Shown here: piece after piece, positions 39,261 to 50,897 of the stretch | Layout: each line of letters begins with the position of its first letter | How positions within the stretch are numbered: the stretch's first letter is position 1 | Source: Rhodocyclaceae bacterium | GTDB lineage: Bacteria; Pseudomonadota; Gammaproteobacteria; Burkholderiales; Rhodocyclaceae | Assembly: GCA_019455325.1 (NCBI GenBank) | Contig: JACFMQ010000014.1 | Location: 1-64,000, forward strand | Reading direction: 5' to 3' | DNA: 64,000 bases | Made by a program: the position numbers and the translations under genes | The notes under the pieces: generated by a model | Told to the model about the DNA's origin: nothing | The model's input: the letters and a program-made list of their open reading frames with translations, nothing else | Database searches by the model: none

Positions 39261-41957
39261 TCAGATCGTCGCCAGCCCGGGCAGCACCCGCTTCAGTTCC
39301 TCGCCGACGGCGGCGGCGGCGCTGCCGATGGCGGCCGCGTCGCCTTCCCGGCTGGCCAGCTCGAGCGTCCGCGCCGCCTGCGCCAGCGCCACCGCGCCGA
39401 GGCTGGCGGCGGCGCCCTTGAGGGTGTGGGCGAAGCGGTGGGTCGTCTCCAGGTCGCCGGCGGCGACCATCGCCGCCAGGCGCGCCGCGCCGTCGTCGTA
39501 CTGCTGGCGGAAGATCGCCAGCAGGCGCCGGCAACTGGCGACGCGCCCCATCATCCGCTGCAGTAGCTCCTCGGTGTCGATGCCCGCCAGCGCCGGCAGG
39601 CGCTCGCCGTCGCCCGCTTCCGCCGGCGCCGCGGGCGCGGCGACGGCGGTGGCGGCGGGAACGGCCGCGGCGGGCGCAAAGCGGTACACCACCCGGTAGA
39701 GGTCGGCGGCGTCGAAGGGCTTGGTCAGCACCTCGTTCATGCCGGCGGCCAGGCAGCGCTCGCGGTCGTCGTGGCCGGCGTTGGCGGTCAGGGCGATGAT
39801 CGGCAGCGCGCGCCAGCGCGGCTCGCTGCGAATCCGCCGCGTCGCTTCGAGGCCGTCCATCTCCGGCATCATGATGTCCATCAGGAGCAGGTCGAAATCC
39901 TTCTCGGCGAGCCGGCGCAGCGCCTCGGCGCCGTTCTCGACGACCTCGGCGAGGACGCCCGCCTCGCGCAGGAATTCGAGGACGATCTCCTGATTGAAGC
40001 GGTTGTCCTCGGCGAGCAGCACGCGCAGCCCCGGCGGCAGCGCCCAGGCGGCGGCGTCGCCGCCGGGCGAGAAGGCGGCCAGCCGCTCGCGCAGCGCCTC
40101 GTCGGCGACGACGAGCGGCACCACGAAGCTGAAGGTCGAGCCCTGACCGGGCTCGCTCTCGGCCCAGATGCGGCCGCCCATCATCGACACCAGTTGGCGC
40201 GAGATGGCCAGCCCGAGGCCGGTGCCGCCGAAGCGGCGGGCGGTCGAGCTGTCACCCTGGGTGAAGGGCTGGAAGAGCTTCGCCTGCTGCGCCAGCGTCA
40301 TGCCGATGCCGGTGTCGACGACCGAGAAGCGGAGCGTGGCGACGCCGTCGACGATGCCCTCGCCGGCGCAGCGCACCTCGACGCTGCCGTCGCCGGTGAA
40401 CTTCACCGCGTTGCCGACGAGGTTGGTCAGGATCTGCGTCAGCCGCAGCGGATCGCCGATCAGGTAGCGCGGCACGCCGGGGTCGGTGGAGAGCGTCAGG
40501 CGCAGCCCCTTTTCGTCGGCGAGCTGGCTGGCGAAGGTGGTGACGCTGTCGAGCACCTGTTCGAGGTCGAAGCCGGTTTCCTCCAGGTGCAGGCGGCCGG
40601 ACTCGATCTTCGAGATGTCGAGGATGTCGTTGATGATGCCGAGCAGCAGGCGCGCCGACAGGTTGATCTTGCGCACGTACTCGCGCTGCCGCGGCGGCAG
40701 CTCGCCCTTGAGCGTCAGCGCCGACATGCCGATGATGGCGTTCATCGGCGTCCGGATCTCGTGGCTCATCGCCGCCAGGAAGCTGCCCTTGGCCTGGTTG
40801 GCGCGCACCGCGTCCTCGCGCGCGCGGACCAGCTCGGCGGTGCGCTCGGCGACCAGCGATTCGAGGTGCGAGCGATAGCGGGCGACCTCCTCCTCGGCCC
40901 GCCGGCGCTCGGTGACGTCGGCGATGATCCAGGTGTGGGTGCCGTCCGGCGCCGCCGCGTCGTTGGCGCGGCCGGTCATCACCGCGGCGAAGACCGAGCC
41001 GTCCCGGCGGCGCATCATCATCTCGCGCGCGTAGCTGTCGCCGCGCGCGAAGGCTTCGCGCACCTCGGCCGAAACCCGGTGGTAGAGGTCGTCGGCGGAG
41101 AAGAGCAGGCGCACCGGCTGGCCGTTGAGGCGGCCGGCCTCGTAGCCGAACAGGCCCTCCAGGCGACTGTTGCAGGAAACGATCAGGCGCTGGTGCGTGA
41201 CCAGGATGCCGACCAGCGCGTTGTTCAGGACCGCGTTCTTCTCGGCGAGCAGCGCGCGCGTCTCGTCCTCGGCCAGGCGGCGGTTGAGGATCGCGTCGCG
41301 GAAGCGGTAGAGGGTCATCGACAGGCGGCCGATCTCGTCGCTGCGCGCCACGCCCGAGAGGCGGATGTTGGTGTCGCCGCGTTCGAGCTGGTCGAGCGCC
41401 TGCAGGATTTCGTTGAAATGCCGCCCGATGCGCAGGAAGACGACGAAGATGACGAGGCCGAGCACCAGCGCCAGAAGGCCGTTGACCACCACCGTGTTGA
41501 TGATCAGCAGGCGCCGCTCGGCGGCGAGCGAAGCGCGCGAATGGACGATCTGGATGCGGCCGACGTCGCTCGTCGACGCGCCGTCGCGGAAGACGATGCG
41601 CCGGCTGGCGACGATGACGTCGGCCAGGCTGTAGCGCGGCGAGCCGGCGGCGGCCACCTCGATGCCGTCGACGTCGCCGACGCTGACGTAGACGATATCG
41701 TGATCGGCGCCGACGGCCTTGACCGTGCCGGCCACCGCCTGCGCGTTGGCGTCGCGCATCGGCTGCGCCAGCGCCTCGGCCATCAGCGTCGCCAGCCGCT
41801 CCGCCCGGTCGCGCAGCGCCAGCTCGGACTGGCCCTGACGGTAGGCGATGGTCATCGCCGCATAGAGCCCGAAGACCAGCCAGACGCCGACGACCAGCGC
41901 CACCAGGATGCGCAGCCGGAGGCTGCCGGCGAAACGCGGCGGCGCCGGCGCGCTCAC
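39261..41957 (-). CDS. Hybrid sensor histidine kinase (HAMP-PAS-HK-REC-Hpt)
   Basis: An 898-aa membrane kinase: TM1 (~13-37), periplasmic domain (~38-150), TM2 (~150-175), HAMP (~176-228), PAS (~240-355), HisKA with MSHEIRTPMNAIIG (His ~395), HATPase (~500-615, LVGNAVKFTG, GGTGLGLAIS), receiver (~645-765, LLMDIMMPEMDG) and Hpt (~795-898, AHTLKGAAASLG). A full phosphorelay lies in one chain. It is convergent with the hydrolase-like gene. No response regulator is adjacent, so the final target is elsewhere. Confidence 0.93.
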   Translation of the reverse strand: MSAPAPPRFAGSLRLRILVALVVGVWLVFGLYAAMTIAYRQGQSELALRDRAERLATLMAEALAQPMRDANAQAVAGTVKAVGADHDIVYVSVGDVDGIEVAAAGSPRYSLADVIVASRRIVFRDGASTSDVGRIQIVHSRASLAAERRLLIINTVVVNGLLALVLGLVIFVVFLRIGRHFNEILQALDQLERGDTNIRLSGVARSDEIGRLSMTLYRFRDAILNRRLAEDETRALLAEKNAVLNNALVGILVTHQRLIVSCNSRLEGLFGYEAGRLNGQPVRLLFSADDLYHRVSAEVREAFARGDSYAREMMMRRRDGSVFAAVMTGRANDAAAPDGTHTWIIADVTERRRAEEEVARYRSHLESLVAERTAELVRAREDAVRANQAKGSFLAAMSHEIRTPMNAIIGMSALTLKGELPPRQREYVRKINLSARLLLGIINDILDISKIESGRLHLEETGFDLEQVLDSVTTFASQLADEKGLRLTLSTDPGVPRYLIGDPLRLTQILTNLVGNAVKFTGDGSVEVRCAGEGIVDGVATLRFSVVDTGIGMTLAQQAKLFQPFTQGDSSTARRFGGTGLGLAISRQLVSMMGGRIWAESEPGQGSTFSFVVPLVVADEALRERLAAFSPGGDAAAWALPPGLRVLLAEDNRFNQEIVLEFLREAGVLAEVVENGAEALRRLAEKDFDLLLMDIMMPEMDGLEATRRIRSEPRWRALPIIALTANAGHDDRERCLAAGMNEVLTKPFDAADLYRVVYRFAPAAAVPAATAVAAPAAPAEAGDGERLPALAGIDTEELLQRMMGRVASCRRLLAIFRQQYDDGAARLAAMVAAGDLETTHRFAHTLKGAAASLGAVALAQAARTLELASREGDAAAIGSAAAAVGEELKRVLPGLATI

Positions 41958-42104
41958 CGGGCGCCCCGCCGGTCGCTACGCGGCATCCTCGCCGCGGGAG
42001 AAGCGGCGCCGGCCGGCGCGGCGGGCGGAATCGGTCGACGGCGGCGGATCGGCATGGCGGCGGGGCTCCCGTCGGCGGCCGCGAGGCCGTCGTGGTTTTC
42101 TGAT

Positions 42105-42120
42105 GGCATGAAATCATGCC
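42105..42120. promoter_or_regulatory. Perfect 7-bp-arm palindrome upstream of mfd
   Basis: GGCATGA-AA-TCATGCC lies between the divergent hybrid kinase gene and mfd, about 62 bp before the mfd -10 box. The symmetry is typical of a dimeric repressor/activator operator. I cannot name the regulator, and it could be chance. Confidence 0.35.
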
Positions 42121-42181
42121 AAGACAATGGCCGGATGTCGACGCCGGCGCCGCCGCACGTCGGCCGGCCGCCGGCAGCCGC

Positions 42182-42187
42182 TATAAT
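42182..42187 (+). promoter_or_regulatory. Putative mfd -10 box
   Basis: A consensus TATAAT at 42182-42187 lies 30 bases before the mfd ATG in an otherwise very GC-rich stretch. No good -35 box is visible 17 bases upstream. It is the only AT-rich hexamer of this kind nearby. Confidence 0.45.
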
Positions 42188-42217
42188 GCGTCCCCTCGCC
42201 GAATCCCCCGTTTCCCC

Positions 42218-45200
42218 ATGCCGTCGCCGTCCGCCCCGCCCCGCTCCCTGCCGCTCTCCCCGCGTCTGCCGCCGCTGCCCGCGGCCGGCCGGCAATCGAC
42301 GCTGCCGGCGCTGGCCGGCTCGGCGGACGCGCTGGCGCTGGCGACGCTGGCCGCAGGCAGCCCCGGCCGCCTGCTCGTCGTGCTCGCCGCCGGCCCGGCC
42401 GACGCGCAGCGCCTGCTCGAAGAAATGCCCTGGTTCGCGCCCGGCCTGCGCGTGCGCCTGCTGCCGGACTGGGAGACGCTGCCCTACGACGCCTTCTCGC
42501 CGCACCACGACCTCGTCTCCGAGCGCCTGGCGACGCTCTACGCGGTGACGCGCGGCGACTGCGACGTGCTGCTGCTGCCGGCCGCCACCGCGCTCTACCG
42601 CCTGGCGCCGCCGTCCTACCTCGCCGCCTACACCTTCTTCCTGAAGAAGGGCGACGCGCTCGACGCGGACAAGCTGCGCACACAGATGACGCTGGCCGGC
42701 TACGCGCACGTGACGCAGGTCGTCTCGCCGGGCGAATACTCGATCCGCGGCGGCCTGATCGACCTCTTCCCGATGGGCGCGCCGCTCCCCTACCGGCTCG
42801 ACCTCTTCGACGACGAGATCGAGAGCATCAAGACCTTCGACGTCGACAGCCAGCGCACCCTCTACCCGGTGCCGGAGATCCGCCTGCTGCCGGCGCGCGA
42901 GTTTCCGATGGACGACGCCGGCCGCACCCGCTTCCGCCAGCGCTTCCGCGAGACCTTCGAGGGCGATCCGGCGAAGTCCGGCGTCTACCGCGACGTCTCC
43001 AACGGCACGCCGCCGGCCGGCATCGAATACTGGCTGCCGCTGTTCTTCGAGGAAACGGCGACGCTCTTCGACTACCTGCCCGCAGACGCCGCGCTCTGCC
43101 TGCACGGCGACGTGCACGCGGCGATCCGCGCCTTCTGGCAGGACACCGATTCCCGTCATCGCCTGCTCGGCGGCGAGCGCAGCCGGCCGCTGCTGCCACC
43201 CGGCGAGCTGTTCCTCTCCGAAGAGCAGTTCTTCGTCGCCGCCAAACCGCACGCACGCATCGACCTGCCGGCCGGCGCCGGTGCCGCCGACGGCCCGGCG
43301 GCGCCGCTGCCGCCGCTCGCCGTAGACCGCCGCGCCGACGACCCGCTGAAGGCGCTGAAGACCTTCCTCGACGCCCACCCCGGCCGCGTCTTCCTGCTCG
43401 CCGAATCGGCCGGGCGACGCGAGACGCTGTCGGCACTGCTCGCCGACTACGGCCTGAAACCCGAACCGGCCCCGGACCTCGCCGCGTTCATGAGCGGCGA
43501 CGCCAAGCTCACGCTCGGCGTCGCCCCATTGCACGCGGGTTTCCTCCTCACTCCTCCCTCCTCACTCCTCACGGCTTTCATAACCGAGGCCGAGCTGTTC
43601 GCCGGCAGCCCGTCGGCGCGCGCCCGCCGCTCGCAGCGCGAGGCGCAGCGCCGGGCCTCGTTCGACAACTGGCTCAGGGACCTCACCGAGCTGAAGATCG
43701 GCGACCCGGTGGTGCACGAACAGCACGGCATCGGGCGGTATCAGGGCCTGATCCACATGAACCTCGGCGAGGGCGACACCGAATTCCTCGAACTGCACTA
43801 CGCCAACGACGCCAAGCTCTACGTGCCGGTTTCCCAACTGCACGTGATCTCGCGCTACTCGGGCAGCGAGCCGGACGCGGCGCCGCTGCACGCGCTCGGC
43901 TCGCAGCAGTGGGAGAAGGCCAAGCGTCGCGCCGCGCAGCAGGCGCGCGACACCGCCGCCGAACTGCTGGCGCTCTACGCCAGCCGCGCCGCCCGCCAGG
44001 GCCATGCCTTCGCCTTCAAGGCGCACGACTACGACGCCTTCGCCGACGGCTTCGGTTTCGAGGAGACCGCCGACCAGGCCGCGGCCATCGCCGCCGTGGT
44101 CGAGGACATGAAGTCGGGCAGGCCGATGGACCGGCTGGTCTGCGGCGACGTCGGCTTCGGCAAGACCGAGGTGGCGCTGCGCGCCGCCTTCTGCGCCGTC
44201 GCCGGCGGCCGGCAGGTGGCCGTGCTCTGCCCGACCACGCTCCTCTGCGAGCAGCACTACCAGACCTTCTGCGACCGCTTCGCCGACTGGCCGGTGCGGA
44301 TCGCCGAGCTGTCGCGCTTCAGGACGGCGAAGGAATCGGCGCAGGCGATGAAGGAGCTGGCCGAAGGCAAGCTCGACATCGTCATCGGCACGCACAAGCT
44401 GCTTTCCAGGGAGATGCGCTTCGACCGCCTCGGGCTGGTCGTCATCGACGAGGAGCACCGCTTCGGCGTGCGCCAGAAGGAGGCGCTGAAAAGCCTCCGC
44501 GCCGAGGTCGACGTGCTGACGCTGACCGCGACGCCGATCCCGCGCACGCTGGCGATGTCGCTCGAAGGGCTGCGCGACTTCTCGGTGATCGCCACGGCGC
44601 CGCAGAAGCGGCTGGCGATCAAGACCTTCGTCGCGCGGCTTTCGGACGGCATCATCCGCGAGGCGGTGCTGCGCGAACTGAAGCGCGGCGGCCAGGTGTA
44701 CTTCCTGCACAACGAGGTCGACACCATCGAGAACATGCGCGAGAAGCTGGCCAAGCTGGTGCCCGAGGCGCGCATCGTCGTCGGCCACGGGCAGATGAAC
44801 GAGCGCGAGCTGGAACGCGTGATGCGCGACTTCACGCAGCAGCGCGCCAACCTGCTGCTGTGCACGACGATCATCGAGACCGGCATCGACAACCCGCACG
44901 CCAACACCATCCTGATCAACCGCGCCGAGAAGTTCGGCCTCGCCCAGTTGCACCAGTTGCGCGGCCGCGTCGGCCGCTCGCACCACCAGGCCTACGCCTA
45001 CCTGCTGACGCACGACGAAGGAGCGCTGACCAAGCAGGCGAAGCAGCGCCTCGAAGCGATCCAGCACATGGAGGAACTGGGCTCCGGCTTCTATCTCGCC
45101 ATGCACGACCTGGAAATCCGCGGCGCCGGCGAGGTGCTCGGCGACAACCAGTCGGGCGAGATGCAGGAAATCGGCTTCAACCTCTACACCGAGATGCTCA

Positions 45201-45706
45201 ACCGCGCCGTCGCCGCGCTCAAGCAGGGCAAGGAGCCGGATCTGACGCAGCCGCTCGGCGTCGCCACCGAGATCAACCTGCACACGCCGGCGCTCTTGCC
45301 AAACGACTACGCGCCGGACGTGCACGAACGCCTGTCGCTCTACAAGCGGCTGGCCAACTGCGAGAAGGCGGAGGAGATCGACGACCTGCAGGAGGAACTG
45401 ATCGACCGCTTCGGCGAACTGCCGCCGCAGGCGCAGTCGCTGCTCGCGACGCACCGCGTGCGCCTGCTGGTCAGGCCCTGCTGCGTCGCCAAGCTGGACG
45501 CGACGAGCGAACAGATCGTCGTCCAGTTCGGCCCGGAATTCGCCAAGACGGCGCCGATCGAGCCGATCCGCATCATCGATCTGATCCAGAAGGATCGCAA
45601 TTACCGCCTCGCCGGCCAGGACAAGCTGTTATTCTCCCGGCATTCACCGACCCTCAACGACAAGGTCGCGGCGATCCGGGAGCTGTTCAGGCGACTGACC
45701 GGCTGA
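42218..45706 (+). CDS. mfd: Transcription-repair coupling factor
   Basis: A 1162-aa SF2 translocase that removes stalled RNA polymerase and recruits UvrA. Order: UvrB-like N-terminal module (1-~300), RNA-polymerase-interacting CarD-like module (KIGDPVVHEQHGIGRYQG, ~493-510), motor domains with Walker A CGDVGFGKTEVAL (~645) and DEEHRFGVRQKE (~745), TRG motif, and the C-terminal D7 domain. Length is normal. At ~443-454 the linker reads LLTPPSSLLT, coded by a run of TCCTCAC-type repeats (43547-43573) not expected in mfd. Start ATG 42218, with a TATAAT 30 bases upstream. Confidence 0.96.
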   Translation: MPSPSAPPRSLPLSPRLPPLPAAGRQSTLPALAGSADALALATLAAGSPGRLLVVLAAGPADAQRLLEEMPWFAPGLRVRLLPDWETLPYDAFSPHHDLVSERLATLYAVTRGDCDVLLLPAATALYRLAPPSYLAAYTFFLKKGDALDADKLRTQMTLAGYAHVTQVVSPGEYSIRGGLIDLFPMGAPLPYRLDLFDDEIESIKTFDVDSQRTLYPVPEIRLLPAREFPMDDAGRTRFRQRFRETFEGDPAKSGVYRDVSNGTPPAGIEYWLPLFFEETATLFDYLPADAALCLHGDVHAAIRAFWQDTDSRHRLLGGERSRPLLPPGELFLSEEQFFVAAKPHARIDLPAGAGAADGPAAPLPPLAVDRRADDPLKALKTFLDAHPGRVFLLAESAGRRETLSALLADYGLKPEPAPDLAAFMSGDAKLTLGVAPLHAGFLLTPPSSLLTAFITEAELFAGSPSARARRSQREAQRRASFDNWLRDLTELKIGDPVVHEQHGIGRYQGLIHMNLGEGDTEFLELHYANDAKLYVPVSQLHVISRYSGSEPDAAPLHALGSQQWEKAKRRAAQQARDTAAELLALYASRAARQGHAFAFKAHDYDAFADGFGFEETADQAAAIAAVVEDMKSGRPMDRLVCGDVGFGKTEVALRAAFCAVAGGRQVAVLCPTTLLCEQHYQTFCDRFADWPVRIAELSRFRTAKESAQAMKELAEGKLDIVIGTHKLLSREMRFDRLGLVVIDEEHRFGVRQKEALKSLRAEVDVLTLTATPIPRTLAMSLEGLRDFSVIATAPQKRLAIKTFVARLSDGIIREAVLRELKRGGQVYFLHNEVDTIENMREKLAKLVPEARIVVGHGQMNERELERVMRDFTQQRANLLLCTTIIETGIDNPHANTILINRAEKFGLAQLHQLRGRVGRSHHQAYAYLLTHDEGALTKQAKQRLEAIQHMEELGSGFYLAMHDLEIRGAGEVLGDNQSGEMQEIGFNLYTEMLNRAVAALKQGKEPDLTQPLGVATEINLHTPALLPNDYAPDVHERLSLYKRLANCEKAEEIDDLQEELIDRFGELPPQAQSLLATHRVRLLVRPCCVAKLDATSEQIVVQFGPEFAKTAPIEPIRIIDLIQKDRNYRLAGQDKLLFSRHSPTLNDKVAAIRELFRRLTG

Positions 45707-45743
45707 CCGCCCCGCCGCGCCGCTCACCGGAAAGGAAAGCGAC

Positions 45744-46796
45744 ATGGCGAAGCAGGCGGCGGCAAGAAGGAAACCCGGCAAGACGGCCCTGGTCCTCGGC
45801 GGCGGCGCGCCGAACGCGACGCTGATGTCCGGCGCGCTGGTCGCCTTCGCCGAGGCCGGCGTCAGATTCGACGTCATCTCCACCGCCGGCGCCGGCGCGC
45901 TGATCGGCCTGCTCTTCGTGGCGCCGGCGCAGGGCACGCCGGTCGAGGCGCTGAAGCGCACCGTCGACATGGGCGTGGCGGACGCGATCTACGACCACTT
46001 CCCGGTCAACTACAAGGTCTTCCAGAAGCCCGGCGCGGTCGCCGACCTCTACCGGCAGATGCTCTCGGCGAACCCGCTGACGCGCACGCTGGCCGCGCAG
46101 CACGGCGACACGGCAATGCAGAAGCTCTTCGCCGACTGGGTGCGCCTGCTCCTCGCCAGCGCCTGCCCGACCGACCTCGGCCCGAAGAGCCTCGGCCTCT
46201 GCGCCAGCGTGCCCTTCCTCGAAGAGAGCGTGGACTTCGCGGCGTTGAAGACCATCGCCCCGGCCTTCTACATCAACGCCTACAACATCAGCGACCGGCG
46301 CATGGAGAACTTCGCCAAGCACCAGATCAACGCCGGCCACTGCCGCGCCGCGCTCGCCTTTCCCTTCCTCTACCCGCCCTACCCGATCGCCGACCCGCAG
46401 ACCGGCGCCGAGAAGTTCTACTACGAGGGCGCCGCGCACGACTGCCTGAACTACAAGGCGCTGGTCGAGCACGAGCCGGAAGTGGAGCGCATCGTCGTCT
46501 TCGACGTGCTCGGCGCCGAGCAGTTGATGCGCACGCCGCGCGACCTCTACGACGCCTGGCTGCTGTCGATCATCGTGCCGCTGGTCGAGATCGCCCGCGA
46601 CGACACCAAGATCTTCGAGGCGGTGCACAACGCCGACGGCCGGCGGCAGTTGTTCAAGGTGCCGTTCGACATCCCGCCGGCGCACGAGGTCGAGGCGCTC
46701 GACTGGTCGCGCTCGAACCTGGAGACGCTGTTCGACGTCGGCTACCGCTCGGCGCAGGATTACCTCGCCGGCGAGGGGAAGAGCCTACTTCCCTGA
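45744..46796 (+). CDS. Patatin-like protein with altered catalytic residues
   Basis: A 350-aa protein with the patatin oxyanion loop ALVLGGGAPNATLMSGAL and a patatin-type layout. The nucleophile elbow, normally G-T-S-A-G, reads STAGAGALIG, with Gly where the catalytic Ser should be. The usual late D-G-G/A dyad motif reads YYEGAAHD, with Glu in place of Asp. It is therefore probably not a standard lipase. It follows mfd by 37 bp. An RBS (GGAAAGGAA) precedes ATG 45744. The role is unknown. Confidence 0.82.
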   Translation: MAKQAAARRKPGKTALVLGGGAPNATLMSGALVAFAEAGVRFDVISTAGAGALIGLLFVAPAQGTPVEALKRTVDMGVADAIYDHFPVNYKVFQKPGAVADLYRQMLSANPLTRTLAAQHGDTAMQKLFADWVRLLLASACPTDLGPKSLGLCASVPFLEESVDFAALKTIAPAFYINAYNISDRRMENFAKHQINAGHCRAALAFPFLYPPYPIADPQTGAEKFYYEGAAHDCLNYKALVEHEPEVERIVVFDVLGAEQLMRTPRDLYDAWLLSIIVPLVEIARDDTKIFEAVHNADGRRQLFKVPFDIPPAHEVEALDWSRSNLETLFDVGYRSAQDYLAGEGKSLLP

Positions 46797-48062
46797 GCCG
46801 CCGCCGACGAGCGGGCAGCCGCCGTCGGCCAGCGGCCGGAAGGCGCGCTCGCCGGGCACGCGGCGCAGGATTTCCAGGTAGTCCCAGGGCTCCCTGACCT
46901 CGGTCGGCGACTTCACGCGCAGCAGGAAGACGTCGTGCACCATGCGCCCGTCCTCGCGCAGGCGGGCGTTGCGCACCACCGGATCGCGGATCGGCAGCTC
47001 GCGCATCTTCTGCACGACGGTCGGGGCGTGGTCCGTGCCGGTCGCCTGCACCGCCCGGAAATAGTGCGTCAGCGCCGAATAGACGCCGGCCTGCAGGTCG
47101 CTCGGCATGGCGCCGGCGCGCGCGAAGAAGCGCTGCGACCAGGCGCGCGCCTCGGCGTCCATGTTCCAGTAGAAGGCGTGCGACAGGCGCAGGCCCTGCG
47201 CCACCTGCGGCTTCATCTCGTGCACGTCGTTCAGCGCCGTCGCCACCGCCGCCAGCATGGTCTCGCCCTTGCTCACGCGCAGCAGGTCGAAGCTGCGGCG
47301 CACCGCCTGGATCATGTCGCGGCCGGCGTTGACCAGGGCGATCGCCTCGGCGCCGGACTGCGCCGCCTGGCGCAGCTTGGGAAACATCTCGTCCTCGCCG
47401 CGAGCATGGCGGACGGTGCCGATCACCGAGCCGCCGCTCTCGCGCACGGTGGCCGCCAGCAAAGCCTCGACGTTGCGGCCGAAGGCGTCGTCCACGACGA
47501 CGAAGTACCAGCGGCGGGCGCCGGCGGCGGTCAGCTCGCGGCCGATGACGGTGTTGAAGGCGTGGCCGTCGTACATCCAGTGGATGCCGAGCGGCGCGCA
47601 GCGGCTGCCGGTGATCTCGCTGCTCATCACGCCGTTGTAGAAGACCACCGCGCCGCGCTCGCCGCGCGCCCGGTTCACCTCCTGCACGGCGTGCGCCTGC
47701 GGCGAGCCGACGACGTCGGCGATGACGTCGACGCCGCCCCGCTCCAGCCAGTCGCGGGCGATGCGGGCGGCCGTCTCGGCGTCGTTGCCGTGGTCGGCGA
47801 CGAAGAGGCGGAGCGGCCTGCCGGCGACGCGGCCGCCGGCGTCCTCGATGGCCATCTGTGCCGCCGTCACCGAACCGGCGCCGGCGATGTGCGCATAGGT
47901 CGAATTCATGTCGACGAGAAGGCCGACGCGGATCTCGCCGTCGGAAACGCCGGCGGCGGCGAGGCTCGCCTGCAGCGCCAGCAGCATGCCCGCGATCCAG
48001 CGGCGCGGACCGCCGCTCCGCTGCGCGCGGCCGATGCGCCCATCGAAACACTTGTTGTTCAT
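46785..48062 (-). CDS. ABC-type branched-chain amino-acid-like periplasmic binding protein (orphan)
   Basis: A 425-aa periplasmic binding protein of the Leu/Ile/Val type: signal peptide (IAGMLLALQASLAAAG), EIRVGLLVDMNSTYAHIAG, the two-lobe fold with GVDVIADVVGSPQAHAVQEV and MYDGHAFNTVIGRELTAAGA. No permease or ATPase gene is adjacent, so it is not an evident transporter part. I choose the ATG at 48060-48062; a longer frame starts at 48095. It is divergent from a hybrid kinase with a periplasmic domain, which suggests a sensory partnership. It is convergent with the patatin-like gene (12-bp overlap). Confidence 0.85.
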   Translation of the reverse strand: MNNKCFDGRIGRAQRSGGPRRWIAGMLLALQASLAAAGVSDGEIRVGLLVDMNSTYAHIAGAGSVTAAQMAIEDAGGRVAGRPLRLFVADHGNDAETAARIARDWLERGGVDVIADVVGSPQAHAVQEVNRARGERGAVVFYNGVMSSEITGSRCAPLGIHWMYDGHAFNTVIGRELTAAGARRWYFVVVDDAFGRNVEALLAATVRESGGSVIGTVRHARGEDEMFPKLRQAAQSGAEAIALVNAGRDMIQAVRRSFDLLRVSKGETMLAAVATALNDVHEMKPQVAQGLRLSHAFYWNMDAEARAWSQRFFARAGAMPSDLQAGVYSALTHYFRAVQATGTDHAPTVVQKMRELPIRDPVVRNARLREDGRMVHDVFLLRVKSPTEVREPWDYLEILRRVPGERAFRPLADGGCPLVGGGSGK

Positions 48063-48162
48063 CCGGTCTTCGGCGGAGAATGGCGGCAGCCTCATAACCG
48101 GAGTTTATCGCCCCGCCCCGGTGCGAACAACGACCGGAGAACAACAAGCACGCCGAGCCCAT

Positions 48163-50784
<2,622 letters not shown>

Positions 50785-50897
50785 CGCGGCGCCGCTCGCC
50801 AAGACCGGGCCCGAGGCGCTAAACTTCGTCCCTTTCCGGCGCGGCAGCGGGCCCGCCCGCGCCGTGCGCCAACCCCATCGTTGCTCCGCTTGCACAA

